Positions 45,965 through 54,640 of a stretch of 55,642 nt of DNA are shown in pieces. Below the pieces are notes generated by a model, which worked only from the letters and a program-made list of their open reading frames with translations, was not told the DNA's origin and made no database searches. The position numbers and the translations under genes are program-made. The DNA comes from Streptomyces sp. CB01635 (lineage in GTDB: Bacteria > Actinomycetota > Actinomycetes > Streptomycetales > Streptomycetaceae). The stretch covers positions 1-55,642 of the forward strand of contig NZ_NNBL01000043.1 of the NCBI RefSeq assembly GCF_002803065.1. Reading direction: 5' to 3'. Within the stretch, counting starts at the first letter, position 1. Each line of letters opens with the position of its first letter.

Positions 45965-48189
45965 CTCTTGGGCTTCGTCAGGTCGTAGAAGGTCGCGCTG
46001 CCCACGGTGACCTTCGTGTAGTTCTTCTCGACCCAGGACTGGATCTTCGAGGCGGAGCCGCTGCCGCCGCCCATCCCGCCCATGCCGCCACCGATGAAGT
46101 AGTGGATCTTCCCGTCCTCGACGTAGCTCTTGAACTGGGCGAGCGTCGGGGACGGGTCACTGCCGTTGAAGCCGCCGATCGCCATGACGGGCTTCCCGGT
46201 GGAGAGCTGGTAGCTCGCCGCGTTCTGCGAGCCGATGGCCGCGGCGGCCCAGGTGTAGTCGTCCGCGTTCTTCTCGACGAGGGCCTTGGCCTTGGCGCTG
46301 ACCTGGGCGCCGTTGAGCAGGCCGCCCATGCCACCGCCGCCTCCCATGCCACCGCGCTCGCCCGTGCGGGCGCCGCCGGGGAGGGTGCCGGTGCCTGTTC
46401 CCTGCTGCTTGCCGTTTCCGGTGCCCTGGCCCTGGTTCTGACCCTGGCCCTGGCCCTGGCCCTGGCCGGGCATGCCGCCGGTCGGGGGCTGGCCCATGCC
46501 GCCACCCTGCTGGCCCTGCCCGCCGCCGGCCTGCTGGCCCTGGCCGTTCTGCTGCCCCTGGCCGGGCGGCTGCATCCCGCCGCCGCGCATCCCGCCGTCA
46601 CCGCCACCGGGGCCCCCGCCCCGGCCGCCCATCATGCTCGCCCCGGCAGGACCGGCCGTCACGATCGACCCGCTGTGCCCGGTGTCGAGCGTGCTGATGG
46701 TGTACGCGGTCGGCCCGGCCAGTGCGGCCACGAGGCCCACACCGGCGGCGCCGAGCGCCAGTTGCCGGTTCAGCCGGCCCGCGACGGCCAGGCCGAGGCC
46801 CGCCCCGACGCCGCCGACGAGGATCACCCAGCGCAGCCACGGCAGATAGTCGGGCGTCCGGTTCAGCAGGACGTACGACCACACGGCCGTCACCGCCACC
46901 GTGATGCCGAGCGCCGCGGACGCCGTGAACCTGGCCCGCTCTTCCCACAGTACGGTCGCGCCCATGCCGACGAGCGCGGCCGCGTAGGGGGCGAGGGCCA
47001 CCGTGTAGTACTGGTGGAAGATCCCGGCCATGAAGCTGAAGACGACCATGGTCATCACCAGCGAGCCGCCCCACGCGAGGAACGCGGCGCGTGCCGTGTC
47101 GGTCCGCCGTGCCTTCCACGTGACGACGACACCGGCGATGAGCAGCAACAGCGCGGCCGGCAGGAGCCAGGAGATCTGGCTGCCGATCTCGGAGTTGAAC
47201 ATCCGGTCGATGCCGGTCTCGCCCCACTGGCTGCCGCCGCCGCCCATTCCGCCACCGCCGCCGCCGACGCTGCCGGTCTCCTCGCCGTTGATCCGGCCGA
47301 GCCCGTTGTAGCCGAAGGTCAGTTCAAGGAACGAGTTGTTCTGGGAGCCGCCGATGTACGGGCGCGAGGACGCGGGCCACAGCTCCACGACCGCGACCCA
47401 CCAGCCGCCCGCGACGACCATCGCGAGTCCGGACAGCAGCAGCTGTCCGATCCGCTTGAGCGGCCTGCCCGGCGCGAACACCGCGTACAGGACGGCCAGC
47501 GGCGGCAGGATCAGGAACGCCTGGAGGGTCTTCGCGAGGAAGGCGAGGCCGACGGCGACGCCCGCCCACACCAGCCACTTCGTCCGGCCGTTCTCCATGC
47601 CGCGCAGGACGCAGTAGACCGTGACGGTCATCAGGAGCGCCAGCAGGGCGTCCGGGTTGTTGAAGCGGAACATCAGGGCGGCGACGGGCGTCAGCGCGAA
47701 CGCCACCACGGTGAGCAGCCCGGCCGCCGCGCTGAACCGGCGACGCACGGCCGCGTACAGGACGCCCGCCGTCGCCACGCCCATCAGGACCTGCGGGACG
47801 AGGATCGCCCAGGAGCTGAGGCCGAAGATCCGCACCGAGAGCGCCATCGGCCACAGCGACGCCGGGGGCTTGTCGACGGTGATGGCGTTGGCCGAGTCGA
47901 GCGAGCCGAAGAACATCGCCTTCCAGCTCTGGCTCCCGGCCTGCACGGCCGCGGAGTAGAACGAGTTGGCGTAGCCGGAGGCGCTCAGGTTCCACAGGTA
48001 GGCGAGCGCCACGACGAGCAGCAGACCGAGGAACGCGGGGCGCGCCCAGCGCGGGTCGTCGTCCCGGCCGCGCCAGACCCGGGTGAGCGGGGGCTGCTTG
48101 GGGCGGCCGTGCCCCTGGCCCTGAACGGCCGGTGCGGCCGTGGGCGGTGGCAGCGCGGGTGCGTCGGCGGGGAGGTGGGGCAGGGTCAT
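45961..48189 (-). CDS. GT39 (ArnT/PMT-like) membrane glycosyltransferase with Gly/Gln-rich loop
   Basis: 742 residues. About 12 helices follow a Pro-rich N-terminus. The DKPPASLW motif in the first outer loop (ANAITVDKPPASLWPMAL) is the GT39 polyprenyl-phosphate sugar site. The outer C-terminal region begins with a long disordered Gly/Gln/Met-rich stretch (GQGQGQ, GGGMGG repeats; about 490-620) and ends in a small globular YkcB-like domain (KALVEKNADDYTWAAAAIGSQNAASYQLSTGKPVMAIGGFNGSDP). It overlaps the GT2 gene by 4 bases and likely uses the lipid-linked sugar made by that protein. Confidence 0.92.
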   Translation of the reverse strand: MTLPHLPADAPALPPPTAAPAVQGQGHGRPKQPPLTRVWRGRDDDPRWARPAFLGLLLVVALAYLWNLSASGYANSFYSAAVQAGSQSWKAMFFGSLDSANAITVDKPPASLWPMALSVRIFGLSSWAILVPQVLMGVATAGVLYAAVRRRFSAAAGLLTVVAFALTPVAALMFRFNNPDALLALLMTVTVYCVLRGMENGRTKWLVWAGVAVGLAFLAKTLQAFLILPPLAVLYAVFAPGRPLKRIGQLLLSGLAMVVAGGWWVAVVELWPASSRPYIGGSQNNSFLELTFGYNGLGRINGEETGSVGGGGGGMGGGGSQWGETGIDRMFNSEIGSQISWLLPAALLLLIAGVVVTWKARRTDTARAAFLAWGGSLVMTMVVFSFMAGIFHQYYTVALAPYAAALVGMGATVLWEERARFTASAALGITVAVTAVWSYVLLNRTPDYLPWLRWVILVGGVGAGLGLAVAGRLNRQLALGAAGVGLVAALAGPTAYTISTLDTGHSGSIVTAGPAGASMMGGRGGGPGGGDGGMRGGGMQPPGQGQQNGQGQQAGGGQGQQGGGMGQPPTGGMPGQGQGQGQGQNQGQGTGNGKQQGTGTGTLPGGARTGERGGMGGGGGMGGLLNGAQVSAKAKALVEKNADDYTWAAAAIGSQNAASYQLSTGKPVMAIGGFNGSDPSPTLAQFKSYVEDGKIHYFIGGGMGGMGGGSGSASKIQSWVEKNYTKVTVGSATFYDLTKPKS

Positions 48190-49523
48190 CGTCCGGTCCT
48201 CAGTTCGTGGTCGTACGTAGGTCGGGAGGCGTCCGGCGCACCGGGTACGGGCAGCGACGCAGCGGGGGGCGGCTCGGGGAACACCCAGGCCCGGAAGAGC
48301 AGGAAGCGCAGCACCGTCGCCGCGAGGTTGGCGGCGACGAGCACCGCGAGTTCCGTGGAGTGCGCCGGGTCCGCGGAGGCGGCGCCGAGCGCGGCGAGCG
48401 AGCCGCTGGTCAGGGCGAGCCCGATCGCGAACACGACGAGGCCCTGCGCCTGGTGGCGGACGGCCCGGTCGCGGCCGCGGACGCCGAAGGTGAGGCGCCG
48501 GTTGGCGGCCGTGTTGGCGACGGCCGAGACGAGCAGGGCCAGCGCGTTGGCGACCTGTGACCCCGTGAACGTACGGAATCCGGAGTAGAGGAGCAGATAG
48601 ACGAGGGTCGACAGGGCGCCCACGACGCAGAAGCCGACCAGTTGGCGGGCCAGTCCCCGGGGCACGCCCGGGACCTGGCGGTCGCGCGGGTCGTCGCCGA
48701 AGGGGCGGGCGAGCCGGTCCAGGGGGAGCGCGCCCACCGCGAGCGCCCGGCCAACGCGCCACACGCCCTTGAGGTCGTCGGTGGCCGTCTTCACGATGTG
48801 CACCGTCGAATCCGGGTCGTCGACCCAGTCGACCGGCACCTCGTGGATACGCAGCCCGGCCCGCTCGGCGAGGACGAGCATCTCGGTGTCGAAGAACCAG
48901 CCGGTGTCCTCGACGAGCGGCAGCAGGACCCGCGCCACATCGCGCCGGATCGCCTTGAAGCCGCACTGGGCGTCGGAGAAGCGGGCCTGGAGGGAGCCGC
49001 GCAGGATCAGGTTGTAGGCACGCGAGATGAACTCGCGCTTCGGCCCGCGCACGACGCGTGAACTGCGCGCGAGGCGCGAGCCGATCGCCAGGTCCGAGTG
49101 GCCCGAGATGAGCGGCGCGACCAGCGGGAGCAGCGCGTTGAGGTCGGTGGACAGGTCGACGTCCATGTAGGCGAGGACGGGCGCGTCGGACGCGGACCAG
49201 ACGGTGCGCAGGGCGCGCCCGCGGCCCTTCTGCTCCAGGCGGGCGTGCCGGACCTCGGGGAGCGCGGCCGCCAGGGAGGCGGCGACGTCCGGGGTCGCGT
49301 CGGTGGACGCGTTGTCCGCGATCGTGATGCGGAAGCGGTAGGGGAAGGTCCCGACGAGGTGCCGGTGCAGCCTGCGCACGCAGGGACCGAGGTCCCGCTC
49401 CTCGTTGTAGACCGGGATCACTACGTCCAGAACCGGTGCATCGCCCACGCCGGCCGGGAGGTGCTCCCGTGCCGGCAGCACCCCCAGGGAGGGGTCGGTG
49501 CCCGGAGAAGAGTCGGTTCGCAT
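48186..49523 (-). CDS. GT2 polyprenyl-phosphate glycosyltransferase fused to GtrA domain
   Basis: 445 residues. The N-terminal GT2 (LDVVIPVYNEERDLGPCVRRL; ADNASTDATPDVA; YMDVDLSTDLNALLPLV with the DxD; SRAYNLILRGSLQARFSDAQCGFKAIRR) resembles dolichyl/polyprenyl-phosphate hexose synthases. The C-terminal 120 residues are a four-helix GtrA-type flippase domain (LVGFCVVGALSTLVYLLLYSGFRTFTGSQVANALALLVSAVANTAANRRLTFGV). So one protein may both load the sugar and flip it. It is coupled by ATGA overlap to the GT39 gene. Confidence 0.93.
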   Translation of the reverse strand: MRTDSSPGTDPSLGVLPAREHLPAGVGDAPVLDVVIPVYNEERDLGPCVRRLHRHLVGTFPYRFRITIADNASTDATPDVAASLAAALPEVRHARLEQKGRGRALRTVWSASDAPVLAYMDVDLSTDLNALLPLVAPLISGHSDLAIGSRLARSSRVVRGPKREFISRAYNLILRGSLQARFSDAQCGFKAIRRDVARVLLPLVEDTGWFFDTEMLVLAERAGLRIHEVPVDWVDDPDSTVHIVKTATDDLKGVWRVGRALAVGALPLDRLARPFGDDPRDRQVPGVPRGLARQLVGFCVVGALSTLVYLLLYSGFRTFTGSQVANALALLVSAVANTAANRRLTFGVRGRDRAVRHQAQGLVVFAIGLALTSGSLAALGAASADPAHSTELAVLVAANLAATVLRFLLFRAWVFPEPPPAASLPVPGAPDASRPTYDHELRTGR

Positions 49524-49549
49524 GACACCGACATTCGCCAACTGCCCTG

Positions 49550-51031
49550 TCAGGCCAGTGTGGTGAGACTGTGGCCCGCCTGTGAGTGCGTGACGGGTTC
49601 GCCACAGGCCGGCAGATGGACGGTGAAAACGGTCCGGCCGGGCACGCTGTCGACGGTCACCGCGCCGCCGTGCGCGGCCGCGACGGCCTGCACGATGGCG
49701 AGGCCGAGACCGGTCGAGCCGTGGGCCCGGGAGCGTGAGGTGTCGCCGCGCGCGAACCGCTCGAAGACGTGCGGGAGCAGCTCGGGCGGGATGCCCGGTC
49801 CGTTGTCCTGCACGTCCAGGCAGACCCACGGCCCCTGCCGGTGCACGCGCGCGGTCACGGTGGTGCCCGGCGGCGTGTGCGTACGGGCGTTGGCCAGGAG
49901 GTTCACGAGCACCTGATGGATGCGCTGCCCGTCGGCGAGCACGAGGGCGGGGTCGTCGGGCAGTTCGAGCCGCCACGCGTGGTCCTGGCCCGCCGCGCGG
50001 GCATCGCTCAGCGCGTCCACGACCAGCGGCGACAGGTCGGTCGCCTCGTACGACAGGGGGCGGCCGGAGTCGAGCCGCGCGAGCAGCAGCAGATCCTCGA
50101 CGAGTCCGGTCATGCGGTGGGCCTCGGACTCGATACGGCCCAGCGCGTGCCGGGTGTCGGGCCCGGTCTCCTCGCGGCCGCGCCGGGTGAGTTCGGCGTA
50201 TCCGCGGATCGAGGCGAGGGGCGTACGCAGCTCATGGCTGGCGTCCGCGACGAACTGGCGGACGCGCGTCTCGCTCTGCTGGCGCGCCTCCAGCGCTCCG
50301 TTCACATGGTCGAGCATGCGGTTGAGGGCGGCGCCGACCTGGCCGACCTCGGTGCGCGGGTCGGCCTCGGTGTCGGGGACCCGTTCGTGGAGGGCCACTT
50401 CGCCGCTGTGCAGGGGGAGTTCGGAGACGCGGGTCGCGGTGGACGCGACGCGGCGCAGGGGCCGCAGGGCGACGCCGACCATGGCGGCGCCGGCGAGGGA
50501 CGCGGCGACGAGACCGGCCGCGGTGACGCTGACCTCGACGACGATGAGGGTGCTGAGGGTGTCCTGCACCTCGGTCTCGGGCAGGCCGACCATGGTGTTG
50601 CCGCCCGGCTTCGAGGAGATCCGGTAGTCGCCGAGTCCGGGCACGCTGACGCTGTGCGTCCCCCCGTCCTGCGGCACGCTCTCCAGCGCGGTGATCTGCG
50701 CGTCCGTCAGCGGGACGACCGGGTTGTCCCGGTCGGCGACGCTCTTCGCGGCCTCGGTGACGCTTCCGTCGGACTCGACGAGGGCGCCGATGGTGCCCGG
50801 CCTGCTCGGACCGCCGAGAAAGTTCAGGTTCTGCGCCTGCCGCTCCGGACCGGGTCCGCCGGTGGACTGGACGACCGCGCCGCGCACCTGCTTGTCGAGC
50901 TGGTCGTACAGATAGGTGTGCAGCGCGATGGTGGTCACCGTTCCGATGACCGCGCACACCAGGGCGATCAGCGCGACAGCCGTGATGACGAGCCGCTTGC
51001 GCAGGCTGCGCGGCTGCCGCCGTCCGCTCAT
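49550..51031 (-). CDS. Two-component sensor histidine kinase
   Basis: 493 residues. TM1 (LVITAVALIALVCAVIGTVTTIAL) and TM2 (LIVVEVSVTAAGLVAASLAGAAMVGVAL, about 160-187) flank an extracellular sensor. HAMP follows, then the HisKA motif FVADASHELRTPLASIRGYAELTRRG (phospho-His about 265) and the HATPase N/G boxes (VLVNLLANARTHTPPGT; VQDNGPGIPPELLPHVFERFARGD; GSTGLGLAIVQAVA). It overlaps the regulator stop by 4 bases. Confidence 0.95.
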   Translation of the reverse strand: MSGRRQPRSLRKRLVITAVALIALVCAVIGTVTTIALHTYLYDQLDKQVRGAVVQSTGGPGPERQAQNLNFLGGPSRPGTIGALVESDGSVTEAAKSVADRDNPVVPLTDAQITALESVPQDGGTHSVSVPGLGDYRISSKPGGNTMVGLPETEVQDTLSTLIVVEVSVTAAGLVAASLAGAAMVGVALRPLRRVASTATRVSELPLHSGEVALHERVPDTEADPRTEVGQVGAALNRMLDHVNGALEARQQSETRVRQFVADASHELRTPLASIRGYAELTRRGREETGPDTRHALGRIESEAHRMTGLVEDLLLLARLDSGRPLSYEATDLSPLVVDALSDARAAGQDHAWRLELPDDPALVLADGQRIHQVLVNLLANARTHTPPGTTVTARVHRQGPWVCLDVQDNGPGIPPELLPHVFERFARGDTSRSRAHGSTGLGLAIVQAVAAAHGGAVTVDSVPGRTVFTVHLPACGEPVTHSQAGHSLTTLA

Positions 51032-51777
51032 GACGCGACAGGCACTGCGGGCTTGATGAGATATCCGGCGCCGCGCCGCGTGTGGATCATCGGCTCGCGC
51101 CCGGCGTCGATCTTCCGGCGCAGGTACGAGATGTACAGCTCCACGACGTTGGCCTGGCCGCCGAAGTCGTAGCTCCAGACGCGGTCCAGTATCTGCGCCT
51201 TGCTGAGGACCCGGCGCGGGTTGCGCATCAGATAGCGGAGCAGCTCGAACTCGGTGGCGGTCAGATGGATGCCGTCCCCGCCGCGCGACACCTCGTGGCT
51301 GTCCTCGTCGAGCGTCAGGTCACCCACGACGAGCACGGACTCGCTGCGCCGGTCGGCGGCGCCCGAGCGGCGGATGAGTCCGCGCAGCCGGGCGACGACC
51401 TCCTCCAGGCTGAACGGCTTGGTCACATAGTCGTCGCCGCCGGCCGTGAGCCCGGCGATCCGGTCCTCGACGGCGTCCTTCGCGGTCAGGAACAGCACCG
51501 GCACGTCCTGGTGCTCGCGCCGCAGCCGGCCGAGCACGGACAGGCCGTCCATGTCGGGCAGCATCATGTCGAGCACGATGGCGTCGGGCCGGAACTCGCG
51601 CGCGGTCTGCACCGCGCCCATCCCGTCCCCGGCACTGCGGATCTGCCAGCCCTCGTAACGCAGGGCCATGGAGAGCAGCTCGGTGATCGCCTGTTCGTCG
51701 TCCACGACGAGGACCCGGACGGGGGTCCCGTCCGGCCTCAGCAGTTCGGTACGCCCCTGGGGCGAGGTCGCGGTCAT
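51028..51777 (-). CDS. OmpR-family response regulator
   Basis: 249 residues. The receiver (VRVLVVDDEQAITELL; phospho-Asp in AIVLDMMLPDMDG, about 70; VLFLTAKDAVEDRIAGLTAGGDDYVTKPF) is followed by the winged-helix output (LTLDEDSHEVSRGGDGIHLTATEFELLRYLMRNPRRVLSKAQILDRVWSYDFGG...YLRRKID). I chose ATG 51777; the frame extends upstream without a good start. With the kinase it probably controls the adjacent GT2-GT39 genes on the same strand. Confidence 0.95.
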   Translation of the reverse strand: MTATSPQGRTELLRPDGTPVRVLVVDDEQAITELLSMALRYEGWQIRSAGDGMGAVQTAREFRPDAIVLDMMLPDMDGLSVLGRLRREHQDVPVLFLTAKDAVEDRIAGLTAGGDDYVTKPFSLEEVVARLRGLIRRSGAADRRSESVLVVGDLTLDEDSHEVSRGGDGIHLTATEFELLRYLMRNPRRVLSKAQILDRVWSYDFGGQANVVELYISYLRRKIDAGREPMIHTRRGAGYLIKPAVPVAS

Positions 51778-51877
51778 GTTGCACACCCTGCGCGCCCGCT
51801 CTGAGAACCGGCTTTCGACAACCTGTGAATTCCCTGAGAAACGCACAGCGGTCTCTCAGGAGCGTCAGACCAAGGGG

Positions 51878-52891
51878 TTACGCCAAGGGGTCAAGGCCGA
51901 ACAGCCGTACCCCGTTCCCGTGGCACACGGCCCGCAGCCACTCCTCCCCGAGACCGAGCCGCTCCAGGGCCTCCAGCTGGTGGACATAGGGGTACGGAAT
52001 GTTGGGGAAGTCGGTGCCCAGCAGGATCCGGTCCCCGAGATCGGCGAGCCGGGCGAGCTCTGCGCGCGGGAACGGGGAAAAACGCTCACTGAAGTCGGTG
52101 AACGCCATCGTCGTGTCGAGGCGCACCTCCCCGTACCGCTCGGCCAGGTCGAGAAAGTCCGTGTACTCGGGCATCCCCATGTGGGCCACGATCACCGGCA
52201 GCCGCGGATGCCGGGCGAGCAGCCGGGCGACGGGCTCGGGCCCGGTGTGCTTGCCGGGGGCGGGCCCGGAGCCGCAGTGCATGACCACGGGAACACGGGC
52301 CTCGGCGAGCATCCCCCACACGGGGTCGAGCAGTTCGTCATTCGGGTCGTACGCCCCGACCTGCACATGCGCCTTGAAAACGCGCGTGCCCGCCTCAACG
52401 GCCTCGCGCACGTACCGGTCGACGCCCGGCTCGGGGAAGAACGTCGACGTGTGCAGACAGCCGGGCGTCCGGCGCGCGAAGTCGACCGCCCATCCGTTGA
52501 GCCACTCGGCCATGCCCGTCTTGTGCGGATAGAGCATGGAGGTGAAGGCCTCGACCCCGAACTCCCGCAGCCGCGCGAGCCGTTGCGCCTCTTCCTCCCG
52601 GTACGCGATGGGCCAGGCCATCCCGGTCAGCGGCCCCGCCGCGTCGAAGTACTCCCACACCTTCTTCAGGACCCGCTCGGGCATGAAGTGCGTGTGCACG
52701 TCGACGAGTCCGGCCAGGCCGTGCCGCTCCCGGAACCGGGCGACCCGATCAGCCTCACCGACGCCGGCCGTGCTGGTATCCGCACCGCCCTCCGCGCCGT
52801 TCGCCGCGCTGTTCTCCGCGCTGTTCGCCGCGTCACTCTCCGCGTTACTCTCCGCGCTCAAATCCGTGGCTCCGCTCGACCTTGGCGACAT
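51878..52891 (-). CDS. Amidohydrolase-family protein
   Basis: 337 residues. The metal-dependent amidohydrolase_2 (TIM-barrel) fold has LVDVHTHFMPERVLKKVWEYF, KAHVQVGAYDPNDELLDPVW, VVMHCGSGPAPGKHTGPEPV, VIVAHMGMPEYTDFL and ILLGTDFPNIPYPYVHQL. It may be a decarboxylase or hydrolase; the substrate is unknown. The first 45 residues are a low-complexity Ala/Ser/Asn/Glu tract encoded by 12-bp repeats that overlap the end of the ABM gene by 47 bases, so the true start may be further in. Confidence 0.9.
   Translation of the reverse strand: MSPRSSGATDLSAESNAESDAANSAENSAANGAEGGADTSTAGVGEADRVARFRERHGLAGLVDVHTHFMPERVLKKVWEYFDAAGPLTGMAWPIAYREEEAQRLARLREFGVEAFTSMLYPHKTGMAEWLNGWAVDFARRTPGCLHTSTFFPEPGVDRYVREAVEAGTRVFKAHVQVGAYDPNDELLDPVWGMLAEARVPVVMHCGSGPAPGKHTGPEPVARLLARHPRLPVIVAHMGMPEYTDFLDLAERYGEVRLDTTMAFTDFSERFSPFPRAELARLADLGDRILLGTDFPNIPYPYVHQLEALERLGLGEEWLRAVCHGNGVRLFGLDPLA
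52798..52860. repeat. Tandem 12-bp repeats across the ABM/amidohydrolase junction
   Basis: Units of the type GCTGTTCTCCGC / GCTGTTCGCCGC / GTCACTCTCCGC / GTTACTCTCCGC run in tandem. They encode AESN/AESD/AANS/AENS-like four-residue repeats at the amidohydrolase N-terminus. Confidence 0.8.
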
Positions 52892-53237
52892 GGAGGGAGT
52901 AGCTCTCGTACCACTCGGCGCGCCCGCGCCGCTGGGCCTCCCGGTGCTCCCCGTTCCCGGCCCACTCCTTGAGCCCTTCTTCGTGCCGGAAGTAGGCGAC
53001 AGTGATCCGCAGCCCGCCTTCCGAGACCGCGGAATCCTCCCCCAGGAACCCCGGTATCTCCCTGACCAACTCCGACATCCGCTCGGCGGTCGCCCCGTAC
53101 CCGTTGTCTCCGGGCGTGCGCACCGAGGTGAACACGGCGGCGTAGTAAGGCGGTTCGAAGACGGGCACGGGCCGGACGGTACTGGCGGGACCGGAACTGC
53201 CCTCCGGCCCGACAGGTGCTACTCCGTGATCACTCAT
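52845..53237 (-). CDS. Antibiotic biosynthesis monooxygenase (ABM)-like protein
   Basis: 130 residues with a dimeric alpha/beta barrel: YYAAVFTSVRTPGDNGYGATAERMSELVREIPGFLGEDSAV...LRITVAYFRHEEGLKEWAGNGEHREAQRRGRAEWYESYSLHVAKVER, the pattern of heme-degrading/ABM-like DUF3291-type proteins. It overlaps the amidohydrolase start and is probably cotranslated. The 129 bp upstream (53238-53366) is gene-free and lies between two leftward genes. Confidence 0.88.
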   Translation of the reverse strand: MSDHGVAPVGPEGSSGPASTVRPVPVFEPPYYAAVFTSVRTPGDNGYGATAERMSELVREIPGFLGEDSAVSEGGLRITVAYFRHEEGLKEWAGNGEHREAQRRGRAEWYESYSLHVAKVERSHGFERGE

Positions 53238-53366
53238 GTCCTCACGATGCGGTGCGGCGACGGACGGTGTCCACCCCCATTGCCCTACGGGAAGCGAGAC
53301 TTGACCATCCGGTCGACAAAGCCCGGCGCCCCTCGCGCCTCCTCCGGGAACAGCCTCAGAACAGCC

Positions 53367-54344
53367 CTAGAACAACCCACCCTGCAGCGCGGGCGCCTCT
53401 TTCACCGGTTTCACCGGCACGGAGGTCACCACGTCCGCCGCCTCCCGCTCCGACTTCCCCAACGCCTCGAGCTGCCACCCGCCGAGCAGCCGGGTGTCGA
53501 CCACGAGCCGCCGCCCTTCCCCAAGCTCTCGGCTTCGCTCGAGCGGGGGAGACCCCATTCGCTCCACGAGATGCAGATCCGGCCCCGCGGCGGCGACCAG
53601 CGTCCCCACGACCACCCCGCCCTCGACCAACTCGCTCACGACGCTCCCCACGCCCCCGAGCCGCCCACCGCCTGCCGCGCCGTCCACTCCGCCCTCGATC
53701 CCGAAGACCTCCGCGTGATCGACCACCTCGCACGGCAGCCGCTCCAGCGACTCGGGCCACCCCGCGAGCGCGACGGCCGTGGCATGCGCCCTGGCCAGCT
53801 CCCCCGCCCGCTCACCGGCCGGGGGCAGCGCCGCACGTACGGCCCGCTTCTGCGCGTACGGAATCCGGTCCGGAACGCCGAGCGCGCTGCGCAGCAGTTC
53901 CTCCGCCCGCCGCGCCGCCATCAGCGGCCCGCGCCCCAACCACGTGAACGCGACGGCCCCTTGTTCGAGCAGCCGGGCGGGTCCCCGCCCGACCCCCGTG
54001 ATGCCCACCTTCACCATCCCGCTCCCGAACCAGGCGAGATACACGTGGTACGGCCTCGGGTCGTCCGCCATGGTGTCCGCGGCAACGGAGTGCGCCCGGT
54101 CGATCCCGGCGCACTCGGCACACTGCGCGCGCGTCCCCCGCCCGGACAGCACCGCCGCCGCCGGACACGGCGTACGCCGGCCGCCCCGCCACACCCCGAG
54201 ACATCTGCGCCCGCCCACGGCCCGGAAAGCCAGCACGTCCCCGAAGGCGAGGGGACTCTCGCGCTCCCCCTTCCCCTCCCCGTACCACCCCAGCGCCGGC
54301 CCGCCCCCGACCCGCCACCGCACCCCGGTGCACCACCACGTCAT
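53367..54344 (-). CDS. DUF2797-domain protein
   Basis: 325 residues. LAFRAVGGRRCLGVWR and CPAAAVLSGRGTRAQCAECAGIDRAHS (zinc-type cysteines) precede the family core PYHVYLAWFGSGMVKVGITGVGRGPARLLEQGAVAFTWLGRGPLMAARRAEELL, which resembles a GIY-YIG-like fold. ATG 54344 is used; GTG 54374 would add ten residues. Function unknown. Confidence 0.88.
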   Translation of the reverse strand: MTWWCTGVRWRVGGGPALGWYGEGKGERESPLAFGDVLAFRAVGGRRCLGVWRGGRRTPCPAAAVLSGRGTRAQCAECAGIDRAHSVAADTMADDPRPYHVYLAWFGSGMVKVGITGVGRGPARLLEQGAVAFTWLGRGPLMAARRAEELLRSALGVPDRIPYAQKRAVRAALPPAGERAGELARAHATAVALAGWPESLERLPCEVVDHAEVFGIEGGVDGAAGGGRLGGVGSVVSELVEGGVVVGTLVAAAGPDLHLVERMGSPPLERSRELGEGRRLVVDTRLLGGWQLEALGKSEREAADVVTSVPVKPVKEAPALQGGLF

Positions 54345-54421
54345 GCTCAGGACGCTACTCCCGGGCACTGACATCGCCAGGGGCTGCGGTACGTTCCTGC
54401 TGTTCGGGGACGTGATCAGGG

Positions 54422-54637
54422 GTGGGGACCGTCGCAGCGCCGGGCTTCTTCATCACGTTGCCGTGCCTCGTGATCGCCGCCTTCACGGGCTTCGCCGCCT
54501 GCCGGGCCCAGCGCCGGAGGGTGTTCAAGGCCCTGTCCGCCGTACTCCTGGCCGCCGGCCTGACCTGCGCACTCATACCGATCGGGATCATGGCTCCTGA
54601 CGCTCTGGCCGGAGCGGGAGCACATAGGAAACCATGA
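54422..54637 (+). CDS. Small two-helix membrane protein
   Basis: 71 residues with two hydrophobic segments (APGFFITLPCLVIAAFTGFAA and ALSAVLLAAGLTCALIPIGIM) joined by a basic CRAQRRR turn. Starts at GTG 54422, and its stop is 3 bases before the GNAT start. Unknown function. Confidence 0.65.
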   Translation: MGTVAAPGFFITLPCLVIAAFTGFAACRAQRRRVFKALSAVLLAAGLTCALIPIGIMAPDALAGAGAHRKP

Positions 54638-54640
54638 GGC

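Noticed and set aside
45088..48588. 1166-aa plus-strand open frame
   Set aside because: It is antisense to the GT39/GT2 genes and overlaps the secreted endonuclease in another frame. Composition is Gly/Arg/Ala noise expected from high GC.
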